Shown here: positions 1 through 12,988 of the stretch, piece after piece
How the letters are laid out: each line of letters opens with the position of its first letter
How positions within the stretch are numbered: position 1 is the first letter of the stretch
NCBI GenBank assembly: GCA_963965975.1
Contig: OZ014425.1
Span: 2,617,501 to 2,681,500 of the forward strand
Origin: Xestospongia bergquistia
Lineage: Eukaryota; Porifera; Demospongiae; Haplosclerida; Petrosiidae
Direction of reading: 5' to 3'
DNA length: 64,000 bases
The notes under the pieces: model-generated
Database searches by the model: none
Told to the model about the DNA's origin: nothing
Seen by the model: the letters and a program-made list of their open reading frames with translations, nothing else
Translations under genes and position numbers: made by a program

Positions 1-10
1 CTTTTATTAA
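1..10 (+). repeat. Partial monomer at left edge
   Basis: The last 10 bp of a monomer cut by the window. CTTTTATTAA followed by C matches, with one change, the CTTTTATAAA end that is diagnostic of X monomers in the X-Y-Z module, and the next two units are Y and Z. Confidence 0.8.
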
Positions 11-289
11 CTTCTCTCAATAGTCTAAACCTTCTAAAGTCTCTAACTTAAAGACTTTAGAGCGTTAATGCAAACTAACTTACTAAACTGTTAATAGCTG
101 TTTATTTACTTAGTGCCATAAAGTCCTTTAGACTGAGCAGTTTACTTTATAAACTTCTCTCAATAGTCTAAACCTTCTAAAGTCTTTAACTTTTAGAGCG
201 TTAATGCAAACTAACTTACTAAACTGTTAATAGCTGTTTATTTAGTTAGTGCCATAAAGTCCTATAGACTGACCAGTTTACTTTATAAA
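11..289 (+). repeat. Y-Z part of the X-Y-Z module
   Basis: The Y monomer at 11-153 has GTCTCTAAC and TTTACTTAG. The Z monomer at 154-289 is 136 bp, having lost 7 bp inside the palindrome so that AACTT joins directly to TTAGAGCG. The X member lies mostly outside the window. Confidence 0.85.
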
Positions 290-1568
290 CTTCTCTCAAT
301 AGTCTAAACCTTCTAAAGTCTTTAACTTAAAGAGTTTAGAGCGTTAATGCAAACTAACTTACTAAACTGTTAATAGCTGTTTATTCAGTTAGTGCCGTAA
401 AGTCCTATAGACTGAGCAGTTTACTTTATAAAAATCTCTCAATAGTCTAAACCTTCTAAAGTCTTTTACTTAAAGACTTTAGCGAGTTAATTTAAACTAA
501 CTTACTAAACTGTTAATAGCTCTTTATTTAGTTTGTGCCATAAAGTCCTTTAGACTGAGCAGATTATTTTATAAACTTCTCTCAATAGTCTAAACCTTCT
601 AACGTCTTTAACTTGAAGTCTTTAGAGCGTTAATGCAAACTAACTTACTAAACTGTTAATAGCTGTTTATTTACTTAGTGCCATAAAGTCCTTTAGACTG
701 AGCAGTTTACTTTACAAAGTTCTGTCAATAGTCTAAACCTTCTAAAGTTTTTAACTTAAAGACTTTAGAGCGTTAATGCAAACTAACTTACTAAACTGTT
801 AATAGCTGTTTATTTACTTAGTGCCATAAAGTCCTTTAGACTGAGCTTTTTACTTTATAAAAATCTCTCAATAGTCTAAACCTTCTAAAGTCTTTTACTT
901 AAAGACTTTAGAGCGTTAATGCAAACTAACTTACTAAACTGTTAATAGCTGTTTATTTAGTTAGTGCCATAAAGTCCTTTAGACTGAGCTTTTTACTTTA
1001 TAAAAATCTCTCAATAGTCTAAACCTTCTAAAGTCTTTTACTTAAAGACTTTAGAGCGTTAACGCAAACTAACTTACTAAACTGTTAATAGCTGTTTATT
1101 TAGTTAGTGCCATAAAGACCTTAAGACTGAGCAGTTTACTTTATAAAGTTCTCTCAATAGTCTAAACCTTCTAAAGTCTTTAACTTAAAGACTTTAGAGC
1201 GTTAATGCAAACTAACTTACTAAACTGTTAATAGCTGTTTATTTAGTTAGTGCCATAATGACCTTTAGACTGAGCAGTTTACTTTATAAAATTCTCTCAA
1301 TAGTCTAAACCTTCTAAAGTCTTTAACTTAAAGACTTTAGAGCATTAATGCAAACTAACTCACTAAACTGTTAATAGATGTTTATTTAGTTAGTGCAATA
1401 AAGTCCTTTAGACTGAGCAGTTTATTTTATAAACTTCTCTTAATAGTCTAAACCTGTCTAACATAAAGACTTTAGAGCGTTAATGCTAACTAACTTACTA
1501 AACTGTTAATAGCTGTTTATTTAGTTAGTGCCATAAAGACCTTTAGACTGAGCAGTTTACTTTATAAA
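290..1568 (+). repeat. Higher-order repeat copy 1 (9 monomers, 1279 bp)
   Basis: Nine monomers at 290, 433, 576, 719, 862, 1005, 1148, 1291 and 1434 carry private markers in a fixed order: AAGAGTTTAGAG; GTGCCGTAAAG; AACGTC with GAAGTCTTTAG; GTTCTGTC; GAGCTTTTTAC; a GCAATAAAG unit; then a 135-bp unit. The same order follows in 1569-2704 with one unit fewer, because the adjacent look-alike units at 862 and 1005 correspond to a single unit at 2141. Confidence 0.88.
1434..1568 (+). repeat. 135-bp monomer, 8-bp deletion in palindrome
   Basis: AACC is followed directly by TGTCTAACAT, losing TTCTAAAG of the left palindrome arm. The same deletion is present in the duplicated unit at 2570-2704, so it arose once before that duplication. 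The unit otherwise belongs to the GTGTCTAACAT subfamily. Confidence 0.9.
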
Positions 1569-2704
1569 CTTCTCTCAATAGTTTAAACCTTCTAAAGTCT
1601 TTAACTTAAAGAGTTTAGAGCGTTAATGCAAACTAACTTACTAAACTGTTAATAGCTGTTTATTCAGTTAGTGCCGTAAAGTCCTATAGACTGAGCAGTT
1701 TACTTTATAAAAATCTATCAATAGTCTAAACCTTCTAAAGTCTTTTACTTAAAGACTTTAGAGCGTTAATGCAAACTAACTTACTAAACTGTTAATAGCT
1801 GTTTATTTATTTAGTGCCATAAAGTCCTTTAGACTGAGCAGATTATTTTATAAACTTCTCTCAATAGTCTAAACCTTCTAACGTCTTTAACTTGAAGTCT
1901 TTAGAGCGTTAATGCAAACTAACTTACTAAACTGTTAATCGCTGTTTATTTACTTAGTGCCATAAAGTCCTTTAGACTGAGCAGTTTACTTTACAAAGTT
2001 CTGTCAATAGTCTAAACCTTCTAAAGTTTTTAACTTAAAGACTTTAGAGCGTTAATGCAAACTAACTTACTAAACTGTTAATAGCTGTTTATTTAGTTAG
2101 TGCCATAAAGTCCTTTAGACTGAGCTTTTTACTTTATAAAAATCTCTCAATAGTCTAAACCTTCTAAAGTCTTTTACTTAAAGCCTTTAGAGCGTTAACG
2201 CAAACTAACTTACTAAACTGTTAATAGCTGTTTATTTAGTTAGTGCCATAAAGACCTTAAGACTGAGCAGTTTACTTTATAAAGTTCTCTCAATAGTCTA
2301 AACCTTCTAAAGTCTTTAACATAAAGACTTTAGAGCGTTAATGCAAACTAACTTACTAAACTGTTAATAGCTGTTTATTTAGTTAGTGCCATAATGACCT
2401 TTAGACTGAGCAGTTTACTTTAAAAAATTCTCTCAATAGTCTAAACCTTCTAAAGTCTTTAACTTAAAGACTTTAGAGCATTAATGCAAACTAACTTACT
2501 AAACTGTTAATAGATGTTTACTTAGTTAGTGCAATAAAGTCCTATAGACTGAGCAGTTTAGTTTATAAACTTCTCTTAATAGTCTAAACCTGTCTAACAT
2601 AAAGACTTTAGAGCGTTAATGCTAACTAACTTACTAAACGGTTAATAGCTGTTTATTTAGTTAGTGCCATAAAGACCTTTAGACTGAGCAGTTTACTTTA
2701 TAAA
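1569..2704 (+). repeat. Higher-order repeat copy 2 (8 monomers, 1136 bp)
   Basis: Tandem copy of 290-1568: units 1569, 1712, 1855, 1998, 2141, 2284, 2427 and 2570 match the first copy marker for marker. It lacks one of the two GAGCTTTTTAC-type units, consistent with gain or loss of a single monomer by unequal exchange. Confidence 0.88.
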
Positions 2705-3706
2705 GTTCTCTCAATAGTCTAAACCTTCTAAAGTCTTTAACTTAAAGACTTTAGAGCGTTAATGCAAACTAACTTACTAGACTGTTAATAGCTGTTTATT
2801 TAGTTAGTGCCATAAAGTCCTTTAGACTGAGCAGTTTACTTTATGAAATTCTCTCAATAGTCTAAACCTTCTAAAGTCTTTAACTTAAAGACTTTAGAGC
2901 GTTAATGCAAACTACCTTACTAAACTGTTAATAGCTGTTTATTTAGTTAGTGCCATAAAGTCCTTTAGACTGAGCAGTTTATTTTATAAACATCACTTAA
3001 TAGTCTAAACCTTCTAAAGTGTCTAACATAAAGACTTTAGAGCGTTAATGCTAACTAACTTACTAAACTGTTAATAGCTGTTTATTTAGTTAGTGCCATA
3101 AAGACCTTTAGACTGAGCAGTTTACTTTATAAACTTCTCCCAATATTCTGAACATTCTAAAGTCTTTAACTTAAAGACTTTAGAGCGTTAATGCAAACTA
3201 GCTTACTAAACTGTTAATAGCTGTTTATTTAGTTAGTGCCATAAAGTCCTATAGACTGAGCAGTTTACTTTATAAAAATCTCTCAATAGTCTAAACCTTC
3301 TGAAGTCTATAACTTAAAGACTTTAGAGCGTTAATACAAACAATCTTACTAAACTGTTAATAGCTGTTTATTTAGTTAGTGCGATAGTGTCCTGTAGACT
3401 GAGCAGTTTACTTTGTAAACTTCTCTCTTATAGTCTAAACCTTCTAAAGTCTCTAACTTAAAGACTTTGGAGCGTTAATGCAAACTAACTTACTAAACTG
3501 TTAATAGCTGTTTATTTACTTAGTGCCATAAAGTCCTTTAGACTGAGCAGTTTACTTTATAAACTTCTCTCAATAGTCTAAACCTTCTAAAGTCGTTAAC
3601 TTAAAGACTTTAGAGCGTTAATGCAAACTAACTTACTAAACTGTTAATAGCTGTTTATTTAGTTAGTGCCATAAAGTCCTTTAGAATGAGCAGTTACATT
3701 TATAAA
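2705..3706 (+). repeat. Monomers without a clear local higher-order phase
   Basis: Seven monomers from 2705 to 3706, including a GTGTCTAACAT unit at 2991 and a CTATAAC-type unit at 3277. The unit at 3420 is 144 bp, having one extra base in CTCTTATAG. I see no foreign sequence here. Confidence 0.7.
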
Positions 3707-4278
3707 CTTCTCTCAATAGTCTAAACCTTCTAAAGTCTTTAACTTAAAGACTTTAGAGCGTTAATGCAAACTAACTTACTAAATTGTTACTAGCTGTTTA
3801 TTTAGTTAGTGCCATAAAGTCCTATAGACTGAGCAGATTACTTTATAAAAATCTCTCAATAGTCTAAACCTTCTAAAGTCTTTTACTTAAAGACTTTAGA
3901 GCGTTAATGCAAACTAACTTACTAAACTGTTAATAGCTGTTTATTTAGTTAGTGCCATAAAGTCCTTTAGACTGAGCTGTTTACTTTACAAAGTTCTCTC
4001 AATAGTCTAAACCATCTAAAGTATTTAACTTAAAGACTTTAGAGCGTTAATGCAAACTAACTTACTAAACTGTTAATAGCTGTTTATTTAGTTACTGCCA
4101 TAAAGTCCTTTAGACTGAGCAGTTTACATTATAAACTTCTCTCAATAGTCTAAACCTTCTAAAGTCTTTAACTTAAAGACTTTAGAGCATTAATGCAAAC
4201 TAACTTACTAAACTGTTAATAGCTGTTTATTTAGTTAGTGCCATAAAGTCCTATAGACTGAGCAGTTTACTTTATAAA

Positions 4279-4700
4279 AATCTCTCGATAGTCTAAACCT
4301 TCTAAAGTCTATAACTTAACGACTTTAGAGAGTTAATACAAAAAAACTTACTAAACTGTTAATAGCTGTTTATTTGGTTAGTGCCATAAAGTCCTGTAGA
4401 CTGAGCAGTTTCTTTTATAAACTTCTCTCAATAGTCCAAACCTTCTAAAGTCTCTAACTTAAAGACTTTAGAGCGTTAATGCAAACTAACTTACCAAACT
4501 GTTAATAGCTGTTTATTTACTTAGTGCCATGAAGTCCTTTAGACTGAGCAGTTTACTTTATAAACTTCTCTCAATAGTCTAAACCTTCTAAAGTCTTTAA
4601 CTTTTAGAGCGTTAATGCAAACTAACTTACTAAACTGTTAATAGCTGTTTATTTAGTTAGTGCCATAAAGTCCTATAGACTGAGCAGTTTACTTTATAAA
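4279..4700 (+). repeat. X-Y-Z three-monomer module
   Basis: X (4279) carries CTATAACTTAACGAC, AATACAAAAAAAC, TTTGGTTAG, CCTGTAGAC and a TTTCTTTTATAAA end. Y (4422) carries GTCTCTAAC and TTTACTTAG. Z (4565-4700) is 136 bp with the 7-bp palindrome deletion. Confidence 0.88.
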
Positions 4701-4988
4701 AATCCCTCAATAGTCTAAACCTTCTAAAGTCTTTTACTTAAAGACTTTAGAGCGTTAATGCAAACTAACTTACTAAACTGTTAACAGCTGTTTATTTAGT
4801 TAGTGCCATAAAGTCCTTTAGACTGAGCAGATTATTTTATAAAATTCTCTCAATAGTCTAAACCTTCTAAAGTCTTTAACTTGAAGACTTTAGAGCGTTA
4901 ATGCAAACTAACTTACTAAACTGTTAATAGCTGTTTATTTACTTAGTGCCATAAAGTCCTTTAGACTGAGCAGTTTACTTTACACAAA

Positions 4989-5127
4989 GTTCTCTCAATA
5001 GTCTAAACCTTCTAAAGTCTTTAACTTAAAGACTTTAGAGCGTTAATGCAAACTAACTTACTAAACTGTTAATGTTTATTTAGTTAGTGCCATAAAGTCC
5101 TTTAGACTGAGCAGTTTACTTTATAAA
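4989..5127 (+). repeat. 139-bp monomer, 4-bp deletion outside palindrome
   Basis: GTTAATGTTTATTT replaces GTTAATAGCTGTTTATTT, a net loss of AGCT-like bases in the conserved block. This is the only deletion longer than 2 bp that I found outside the palindrome. Its distant homologue at 30049 does not have it. Confidence 0.85.
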
Positions 5128-6984
5128 CTTCTCTCAATAGTCTAAACCTTCTGAAGTCTTTAACTTAAAGACTTTAGAGCGTTAATGCAAAATAACTTGC
5201 TAAAGTGTTAATAGCTGTTTATTTAGTTAGTGCCATAAAGTCTTTAGACTGAGCAGGTTACTTTATAAAATTCTCTCAATTGTCTAAACCTTCTAAAGTC
5301 TTTAACTTAAAAACTTTAGAGCGTTAATGCAAACTAACTTACTAAACTGTTAATAGCTGTTTATTTACTTAGTGCCATATAGTCCTTTAGACTGAGCAGT
5401 TTACTTTACAAAGTTCTCTCAATAGTCTAAACCTTCGAAAGTCTTTAACTTAAAGACTTTAGAGCGTTAATGCAAACTAACTTACTAAACTGTTAATAGC
5501 TGTTTATTTACTTAGTGCCATAAAGTCCTTTAGACTGAGTAGTTTACTTTATAATCTTCTCTCAATAGTCTAAACCTTCTAAAGTCTTTAACTTAAAGAC
5601 TTTAGAGCGTTAATGCAAACTAACTTACTAAACTGTTAATAGCTCTTTATTTAGTTAGTGCCATAAAGTCCTTTAGACTTAGCAGTTTACTTTATAAAAT
5701 TCTCCCAATAGTCTAAACCTTCTAAAGTCTTTAACTTAAAGACTTTAGAGCGTTAATGCAAACTAACTTACTAAACTGTTAATAGCTGTTTACTTAGTTA
5801 GTGCCATGAAGTCCTTTAGACTGAGCAGTTTATTTTATAAACTTCTCTTAATAGTCTAAACCTTCTAAAGTGTCTAACATAAAGACTTTAGAGCGTTAAT
5901 GCTAACTAACTTACTAACCTGTTAATAGCTGTTTATTTAGTTAGTGCCATAAAGACCTTTAGACTGAGCAGTTTACTTTATAAAGTTCTCTCAATAGTCT
6001 AAACCTTCTAAAGTCTTTAACTTAAAGACTTTAGAGCGTTAATGCAAACTAACTTACTAAACTGTTAATAGCTGTTTATTTACTTAGTGCCATAAAGTCC
6101 TATAGACTGAGCAGTTTACATTATAAACTTCTCTCAATAGTCTAAACCTTCTAAAGTCTTTAACTTAAAGACTTTGTAGCGTTAATGCTAACTAACTTAC
6201 TAAACTGTTAATAGCTGTTTGTTTAGTTAGTGCCATAAAGTCCTTTGGACTGAGCCGTTTACTTTATGAAAATCTCTCAATAGTCTTAACCTTCTGAAGT
6301 CTATAACTTAAAGACTTTAGAGCGTTAATACAAAAATCTTACTAAACAGTTAATAGCTGTTTATTTAGTTAGTGCCATAAAGTCCTGTAGACTAAGCAGT
6401 TTATTTTATAAACTTCTCTCAATAGTCTAAACCTTCTAAGGTCTCTAACTTAAAGACTTTAGAGCGTTAATGCAAAGTAACTTACTAAACTGTTAATAGC
6501 TGTTTATTTAGTTAGTGCCATAAAGTCCTTTAGACTTAGTAGATTACTTTATAAACTTCTCTCAATAGTCTAAACCTTCTAAAGTCGTTAACTTAAAGCC
6601 TTTAGAGCGTTAATGCAAACTAACTTACTAAACTGTTAATAGCTGTTTATTTAGTTAGTGCCATAAAGTCCTATAGACTGAGCAGTTTACTTTATAAACT
6701 TCTCTCAATAGTCTAAACCTTCTAAAGTCTTTAACTTGAAGACTTTAGAGAGTTAATGCAAACTAACTTACTAAACTGTTAAAAGCTCTTTCTTTACTTA
6801 GTGCCATAAAGTCCTTTAGACTTAGCAGTTTACTTTACAAAGTTCTCTCAATAGTCTAAACCTTCTAAAGTCTTTAACTTAAAGACTTTAGAACGTCAAT
6901 GCAAACTAACTTACTAAACTGTTAATAGCTGCTTATTTAGTTAGTGCCATAAAGTCCTTTAGACTGAGCAGTTTACTTTATAAA

Positions 6985-7556
6985 ATTCTCTTAATAATCT
7001 AAACCTTCTAAAGTCTTTAACTTAAAGACTTTATAGCGTTAATGCAAACTAACTTACTAAACTGTTAATAGCTGTTTATTTAGTTAGTGCCATAACGTCC
7101 TTTAGATTGAGCAGTTTATTTCATAAACTTCTCTTAATAGTCTAAACCTTCTAAAGTGTCTAACTTAAAGACTTTAGAGCGATAATGCAAACTAACTTAC
7201 TAAACTGTTAATAGCTGTTTATTTAGTTAGTGCCATAAAGTCCTTTAGACTGAGCAGTTTACTTTATAAACTTCTCTCAATAGTCTAAACCATCTAAAGT
7301 CTTTAACTTAAAGACTATAGAGCTTTAATGCAAACTAACTTACAAAACTGTTAATAGCTGTTTATTTAATTAGTGCCATAAAGACCTTTAGACTGAGCAG
7401 TTTACTTTATAAAAATCTCTCAATAGTCTAAACCTTCTAAAGTCTTTAACTTAAAGACTTTAGAGCGTTAATGCAAACTAACTTACTAAACTGTTAATAG
7501 CTGTTTATTTAGTTAGTGCCATAAAGTCCTTTAGACTGAGCAGTTTATTTTATAAA
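6985..7556 (+). repeat. Four-monomer segment, partner at 9271-9842
   Basis: Units 6985, 7128, 7271 and 7414 share order and rare markers with 9271, 9414, 9557 and 9700: TTTATTTCATAAAC, GAGCGATAATGC, CTTACAAAACTG and TTTAATTAG followed by AAGACCTTT. The offset is 2286 bp. Confidence 0.8.
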
Positions 7557-8699
7557 CTTCTCTCAGTAGTCTAAACCTTCTAAAGTGTCTAACATAAAGA
7601 CTTTAGAGCGTTAATGCAAACTAACTTACTAAACTGTTAATAGCTGTTTATTTAGTTAGTGCCATAAAGTCCTTTAGACTGAGCAGTTTACTTTATAAAG
7701 TTCTCTCAATTGTCTAAACATTCTAAAGTCTTTAACATAAAGACTTAAAGCGTTAATGCAAACTAACTTACTAAACTGTTAATAGCTCTTTCTTTAGTTA
7801 GTGCCATAAAGTCCTATAGACTGAGCAGTTTACTTTATAAAATTCTCTCAACAGTATAAACCTTCTAAAGCCTTTAACTTAAAGACTTTAGAGCGTTAAT
7901 GCAAACTAACTTACTAAACTGTTAATAGCTGTTTATTTATTTAGTGCCATAAAGTCCTTTAGACTGAGCAGTTTACTTTATAAACTTCTCTCAATAGTCT
8001 AGACCTTCTAAAGTCTTTAACTTAAAGACTTTAGAGCGTCAATGCAAACTAACTTACTAAACTGTTAATAGCTGTTTATTTAGTTAGTGCCATAAAGTCC
8101 TGTAGACTGTGCAGTTTATTTTATAAACTTCTCTCAATAGTCTAAACCTTCTAAAGTGTCTAACATGGAGACTTTAGAGCGTTAATGCAAACTAACTTAC
8201 TAAACTGTTAATAGCTGTTTATTTAGTTAGTGCCATAAAGTCCTTTAGACTGAGCAGTTTACTTTATAAACTTCTCTCAATAGTCTAAACCTTCTAAAGT
8301 CTTTAACATAAAGACTTTAGAGCGTTAATGCAAACTAACTTACTAAACTGTTAACAGCTCTTTCTTTAGTTAGTGCCATAAAGTACTACAGACTGAGCAG
8401 TTTACTTTATAAAATTCTCTCAACAGAGTAAACCTTCTAAAGTCTTTAACTTAAAGACTTTAGAGCGTTAATGCAAACTAACTTACTAAACTGTTAATAG
8501 CTGTTTATTTAGTTAGTGCCATAAAGTCCTGTAGAATGAGCAGTTTACTTTATAAACTTCTCTTAATAGTCTAAACCTTCTAAAGTGTCTAACGTAAAGA
8601 CTTTAGAGCGTTAATGCAAACTAACTTACTAAACTGTTAATAGCTGTTTAATTAGTTAGTGCCATAAAGTCCTTTAGACTGAGCAGTTTACTTTATAAA
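7557..8699 (+). repeat. 4-monomer (572-bp) tandem repeat, two copies
   Basis: The cycle is: GTGTCTAACAT-type unit; unit with AACATAAAG ending in CTCTTTCTTTAG; unit with CAACAG; ordinary unit. The CTCTTTCTTT marker is at 7786 and 8358, exactly 572 bp (4 x 143) apart. The same 4-unit arrangement appears at 20416-21559 with the same 572-bp spacing. Confidence 0.85.
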
Positions 8700-10414
8700 C
8701 TTCTCTCAATAGTCTAAACCTTCTAAAGTCTTCAACTTAAAGACTTTAGAGCGTTAATGCAAACTAACTTACTAAACTGTTAATAGCTGTTTATTTACTT
8801 AGTGCCATAAAGTCCTTTAGACTGAGCAGTTTACTTTATAAAATTCTCTCAATAGTCTAAACCTTCTAAAGTCTTTAACTTAAAGACTTTAGACGTTAAT
8901 GCAAACTAACTTACTAAACTGTTAATAGCTGTTTATTTACTTAGTGCCATAAAGTCCACCAGACTGAGCAGATTATTTTATAAACTTCTCTCAATAGTCT
9001 AAACCTTCTAAATTGTCTAACATAAAGACTTTAGAGCGTTAATTCAAACTAACTTACTAAACTGTTAATAACTGTTTATTTTGTTAGTGCCATAAAGTCC
9101 TTTAGACTAAGCAGTTTACTTTATAAACTTCTCTCAATCGTCTAAACCTTCTAAAGTCTTTAACTGAAAGACTTTAGAGCGTTAATGCAAACTAACTTAC
9201 TAAACTCATAATAGCTGTTTCTTTACTTAGTGCCATAAAGTCGTTTAGACTGAGCAGTTTACTTTATAAACTTCTCTTAATAGTCTAAACCTTCTAAAGT
9301 CTTTAACTTAAAGACTGTATAGCGTTAATGCAAACTAACTTACTAAACTGTTAATAGCTGTTTATTTAGTTAGTGCCTTAAAGTCCTTTAGATTGAGCAG
9401 TTTATTTCATAAACTTCTCTTAATAGTCTAAACCTTCTAAAGTGTCTAACTGAAAGACTTTAGAGCGATAATGCAAACTAACTTACTAAACTGTAAATAG
9501 CTGTTTATTTAGTTAGTGCCATAAAGTCCTTTAGACTGAGCAGTTTACTTTATAAAATTCTCTCAATAGTCTAAACCTTCTAAAGTCTTTAACTTAAAGA
9601 CTGCAGAGCGTTAATGCAAACTAACTTACAAAACTGTTAATAGCTGTTTATTTAATTAGTGCCATAAAGACCTTTAGACTGAGCAGTTTACTTTATAAAA
9701 ATCTCCCAATAGTCTAAACCTTTTATAGTCTTTAACTTAAAGACTTTAGAGCGTTAATGCAAACTAACTTACTAAACTGTTAATAGCTGTTTATTTAGTT
9801 AGTGCCATAAAGTCCTGTAGACTGAGCAGTTTATTTTATAAACTTCTCTCAATAGTATAAACCTTCTAAACTGTCTAACATAAAGACTTTAGAGCGTTAA
9901 TGCAAACTAACTTACTAAACTGTTAATAGCTGTTTATTTAATTAGTGCCATAATGTCCTTTAGACTGAGGAGTTTACTTTATAAACTTCTCTCAATAGTC
10001 TAAACGTTCTAAAGTCTTTAACTTAAAGACTTTAGAGCGTTAATGCAAACTAACTTACTAAACTGTGAATAGCTGTTTATTCAGTTAGTGCCATAAAGTC
10101 CTATAGTCTCAGCAGTTTACTTTATAAAATTCTCTCAATAGTCTAAACCTTCTAAAGTCTTTAACTTAAAGACTTTAGAGCGTTAATGCAAACTAACTTA
10201 CTAAACTGTCAATAGCTGTTTAAATAGTTAGTGCCATAAAGTCCTTTAGACTGAGCAGTTTATTTTATAAACTTCTCTTAATAGTCTAAACCTTCTAAAG
10301 TGTCTAACATAAAGACTTTAGAGCGTGAATGCAAAATAACTTACTAAACTGTTAATAGCTGTTTATTTAGTTAGTGCCATAAAGTCCTTTAGACTGAGCA
10401 GTTTACTTTATAAA
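8700..10414 (+). repeat. Segment shared with about 21.66-24.05 kb
   Basis: Twelve monomers. Units 8985 (AATTCAAAC, TTTTGTTAG) and 9128 (AACTGAAAG, GCTGTTTCTTTAC) match 21950 and 22093. Units 9986 (AACGTTC, CTGTGAATAG, CTATAGTCT) and 10129 (CTGTCAATAG) match 23627 and 23770. The interval 9271-9842 is instead a copy of 6985-7556, so the segment is a mosaic. Confidence 0.78.
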
Positions 10415-11558
10415 CTTCTCTCAATAGTCTAAACCTTCTAAAGTCTTTAACTTAAAGACTTTAGAGCGTTAATGCAAACTAACTTACTAAACTGTTAATA
10501 GCTGTTTATTTAGTTAGTGCCTTAAAGTCCTTTAGACTGAGCAGTTTACTTTATAAACTTCTCTCAATAGTCTAAACCTTCTAAAGTCTTTAACTTAAAG
10601 TGTTTAGAGCGTTAATGCAAACTAACTTACTAAACTGTTAATAGCTGTTTATTTAGTTAGTGCCATAAAGACCTATAGACAGAGCAGTTTACTTTATAAA
10701 ATTCTCTCAATAGTCTAAACCTTCTAAAGTCTTTAACTTAAAGACTTTAGAGCGTTAATGCAAACTAACTTACTAAACTGTTAATAGCTGTTTATTTACT
10801 TAGTGCCATAAAGTCCTTTAGACTGCGCAGTTTACTTTATAAACTTCTCTCAACAGTCTAAACCTTCTAAAGTCTTTAACTTAAAGACTTTAGAGCGTTA
10901 ATGCAAACTAACTTACTAAACTGTTAATAGCTGTTTATTTAGTTAGTGCCATAAAGTCCTTTAGACTGAGCAGTTTACTTTATAAAATTCTCTCAATAGT
11001 CTAAACCTTCTAAAGTCTTTAACTTAAAGATTTTAGAGCGTTAATGCAAACTAACTTACTAAACTGTTAATAGCTGTTTATTTAGTTAGTGCCATAAAGT
11101 CCTTTAGACTGAGCAGTTTACACTATAAACTTCTCTCAATAGTCTAAACCTTCTAAAGTCTTTAACTTAAAGGCTTTAGAGCGTTAATGCAAAATAACTT
11201 ACTAAACTATTAATAACTGTTTATTTAGTTAGTGCCATAAAGTCCTTTAGACTGAGCAGTTTACTTTATGAACTTATCTCAATAGTCTAAACCTTCTAAA
11301 GTCTTTAACTTAAAGACTTTAGAGCATTAATGCAAACTAACTTACTAAACTATTAATAGCTGTTTATTTACTTAGTGCCATAAAGTCCTTTAGACTGAGC
11401 AGATTATTTTAAAAACTTCTCTCAACAGTCTAAACCTTCTAAAGTGTCTAACATAAAGACTTTAGAGCGTTAATGCAAACTAACTTACTAAACTGTTAAT
11501 AGCTGTTTATTTACTTAGTGCCATAAAGTCCTTTAGAGTGAGCAGTTTACTTTATAAA
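10415..11558 (+). repeat. Block A, copy 1 (8 monomers)
   Basis: Markers in order: GTGCCTTAAAG, AAAGTGTTTAG, GACAGAGCAG, GACTGCGCAG, AAAGATTTTAG, TTTACACTATAAAC, AAAGGCTTTAG with ACTATTAATAAC, TATGAACTTATCTC, GATTATTTTAAAAAC. An older, diverged version lies near 24055-25480. Confidence 0.88.
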
Positions 11559-12273
11559 ATTCTCTCAATAGTCTAAACCTTCTAAAGTCTTTAACTTAAA
11601 GACTTTAGGGCGTTAATGCAAACTAACTTACTAAACTGTTAATAGCTGTTTATTTACTTAGTGCCATAAAGTCCTTTAGACTGAGCAGTTAACTTTACAA
11701 AGTTCTGTCAATAGTCTAAACCTTCAAAAGTCTTTAACTTAAAGACTTTAGAGCGTTAACGCAAACTAACTTACTAAACTGTTAATAGCTGTTTATTTAG
11801 TTAGTGCCATAAAGTTTTTTAGACTGAGCAGTTTACTTTATAAAATTCTCTCAATAGTCTAAACCTTCTAAAGTCTTTAACTTAAAGACTTTAGAGCGTT
11901 AATGCAAACTAACTTACTAAACTGTTAATAGCTGTTTATTTAGTTAGTGCCATAAAGTCCTTTAGATTGAGCAGTTTATTATATAAACTTCTCTTAATAG
12001 TCTAAACCTTCTAAAGTGTCTACCATAAAGACTTTAGAGCGTTAATGCAAACTAACTTACTAAACTGTTAAATGCTGTTTATTTAGTTAGTGCCATAAAG
12101 ACTTTTAGACTGAGCAGTTTACTTTATAAAGTTCTCTCAATAATCTAAACCTTCTAAAGACATTAACTTAAAGACTTTAGAGCGTTAATGCAAACTAACT
12201 TACTAAACTGTTAATAGCTGTTTATTTAGTTAGTGCCATAAAGTCCTATGGACTGAGCAGTTTACTTTGTAAA
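11559..12273 (+). repeat. Block B, copy 1 (5 monomers, 715 bp)
   Basis: Markers in order: TTAGGGCG, AGTTAACTTTACAAAG, TTCTGTCAATAG with TTCAAAAGTC, AAAGTTTTTTAGAC, TTTATTATATAAAC, GTGTCTACCAT with GTTAAATGCTG, AAAGACATTAAC, CCTATGGAC. Confidence 0.9.
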
Positions 12274-12988
12274 ATTCTCTCAATAGTCTAAACCTTCTAA
12301 AGTCTTTAACTTAAAGACTTTAGGGCGTTAATGCAAACTAACTTACTAAACTGTTAATAGCTGTTTATTTACTTAGTGCCATAAAGTCCTTTAGACTGAG
12401 CAGTTAACTTTACAAAGTTCTGTCAATAGTCTAAACCTTCAAAAGTCTTTAACTTAAAGACTTTAGAGCGTTAACGCAAACTAACTTACTAAACTGTTAA
12501 TAGCTGTTTATTTAGTTAGTGCCATAAAGTTTTTTAGACTGAGCAGTTTACTTTATAAAATTCTCTCAATAGTCTAAACCTTCTAAAGTCTTTAACTTAA
12601 AGACTTTAGAGCGTTAATGCAAACTAACTTACTAAACTGTTAATAGCTGTTTATTTAGTTAGTGCCATAAAGTCCTTTAGATTGAGCAGTTTATTATATA
12701 AACTTCTCTTAATAGTCTAAACCTTCTAAAGTGTCTACCATAAAGACTTTAGAGCGTTAATGCAAACTAACTTACTAAACTGTTAAATGCTGTTTATTTA
12801 GTTAGTGCCATAAAGACTTTTAGACTGAGCAGTTTACTTTATAAAGTTCTCTCAATAATCTAAACCTTCTAAAGACATTAACTTAAAGACTTTAGAGCGT
12901 TAATGCAAACTAACTTACTAAACTGTTAATAGCTGTTTATTTAGTTAGTGCCATAAAGTCCTATGGACTGAGCAGTTTACTTTGTAAA
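12274..12988 (+). repeat. Block B, copy 2 (5 monomers, 715 bp)
   Basis: Tandem copy of 11559-12273; I saw no base differences beyond the junction. Confidence 0.9.

Larger units (their letters stand above)
3707..6984 (+). repeat. Long segmental copy, partner at 28625-32047
   Basis: Monomers 3707 to 6842 match those from 28625 to 31906 in order, including rare markers: TTGTTACTAG (unit 3707), the X-Y-Z module (4279), the 145-bp unit with TTTACACAAAG at its end (4844), GTTACTTTATAAAATTC with CAATTGTC (5270), CTTCGAAAG (5413), GAGTAGTTT before the unit at 5556, and CTAAGCAG before 6413. The partner differs by small local gains and losses of units (it has two extra near 29475-29760). The copies differ at many single bases, so this duplication is older than the tandem blocks. 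Confidence 0.82.

Noticed and set aside
11604-12330. Telomere-like TTTAGGG
   Set aside because: TTTAGGG appears as a single point variant of TTTAGAG (block B monomers) and never as a tandem run.
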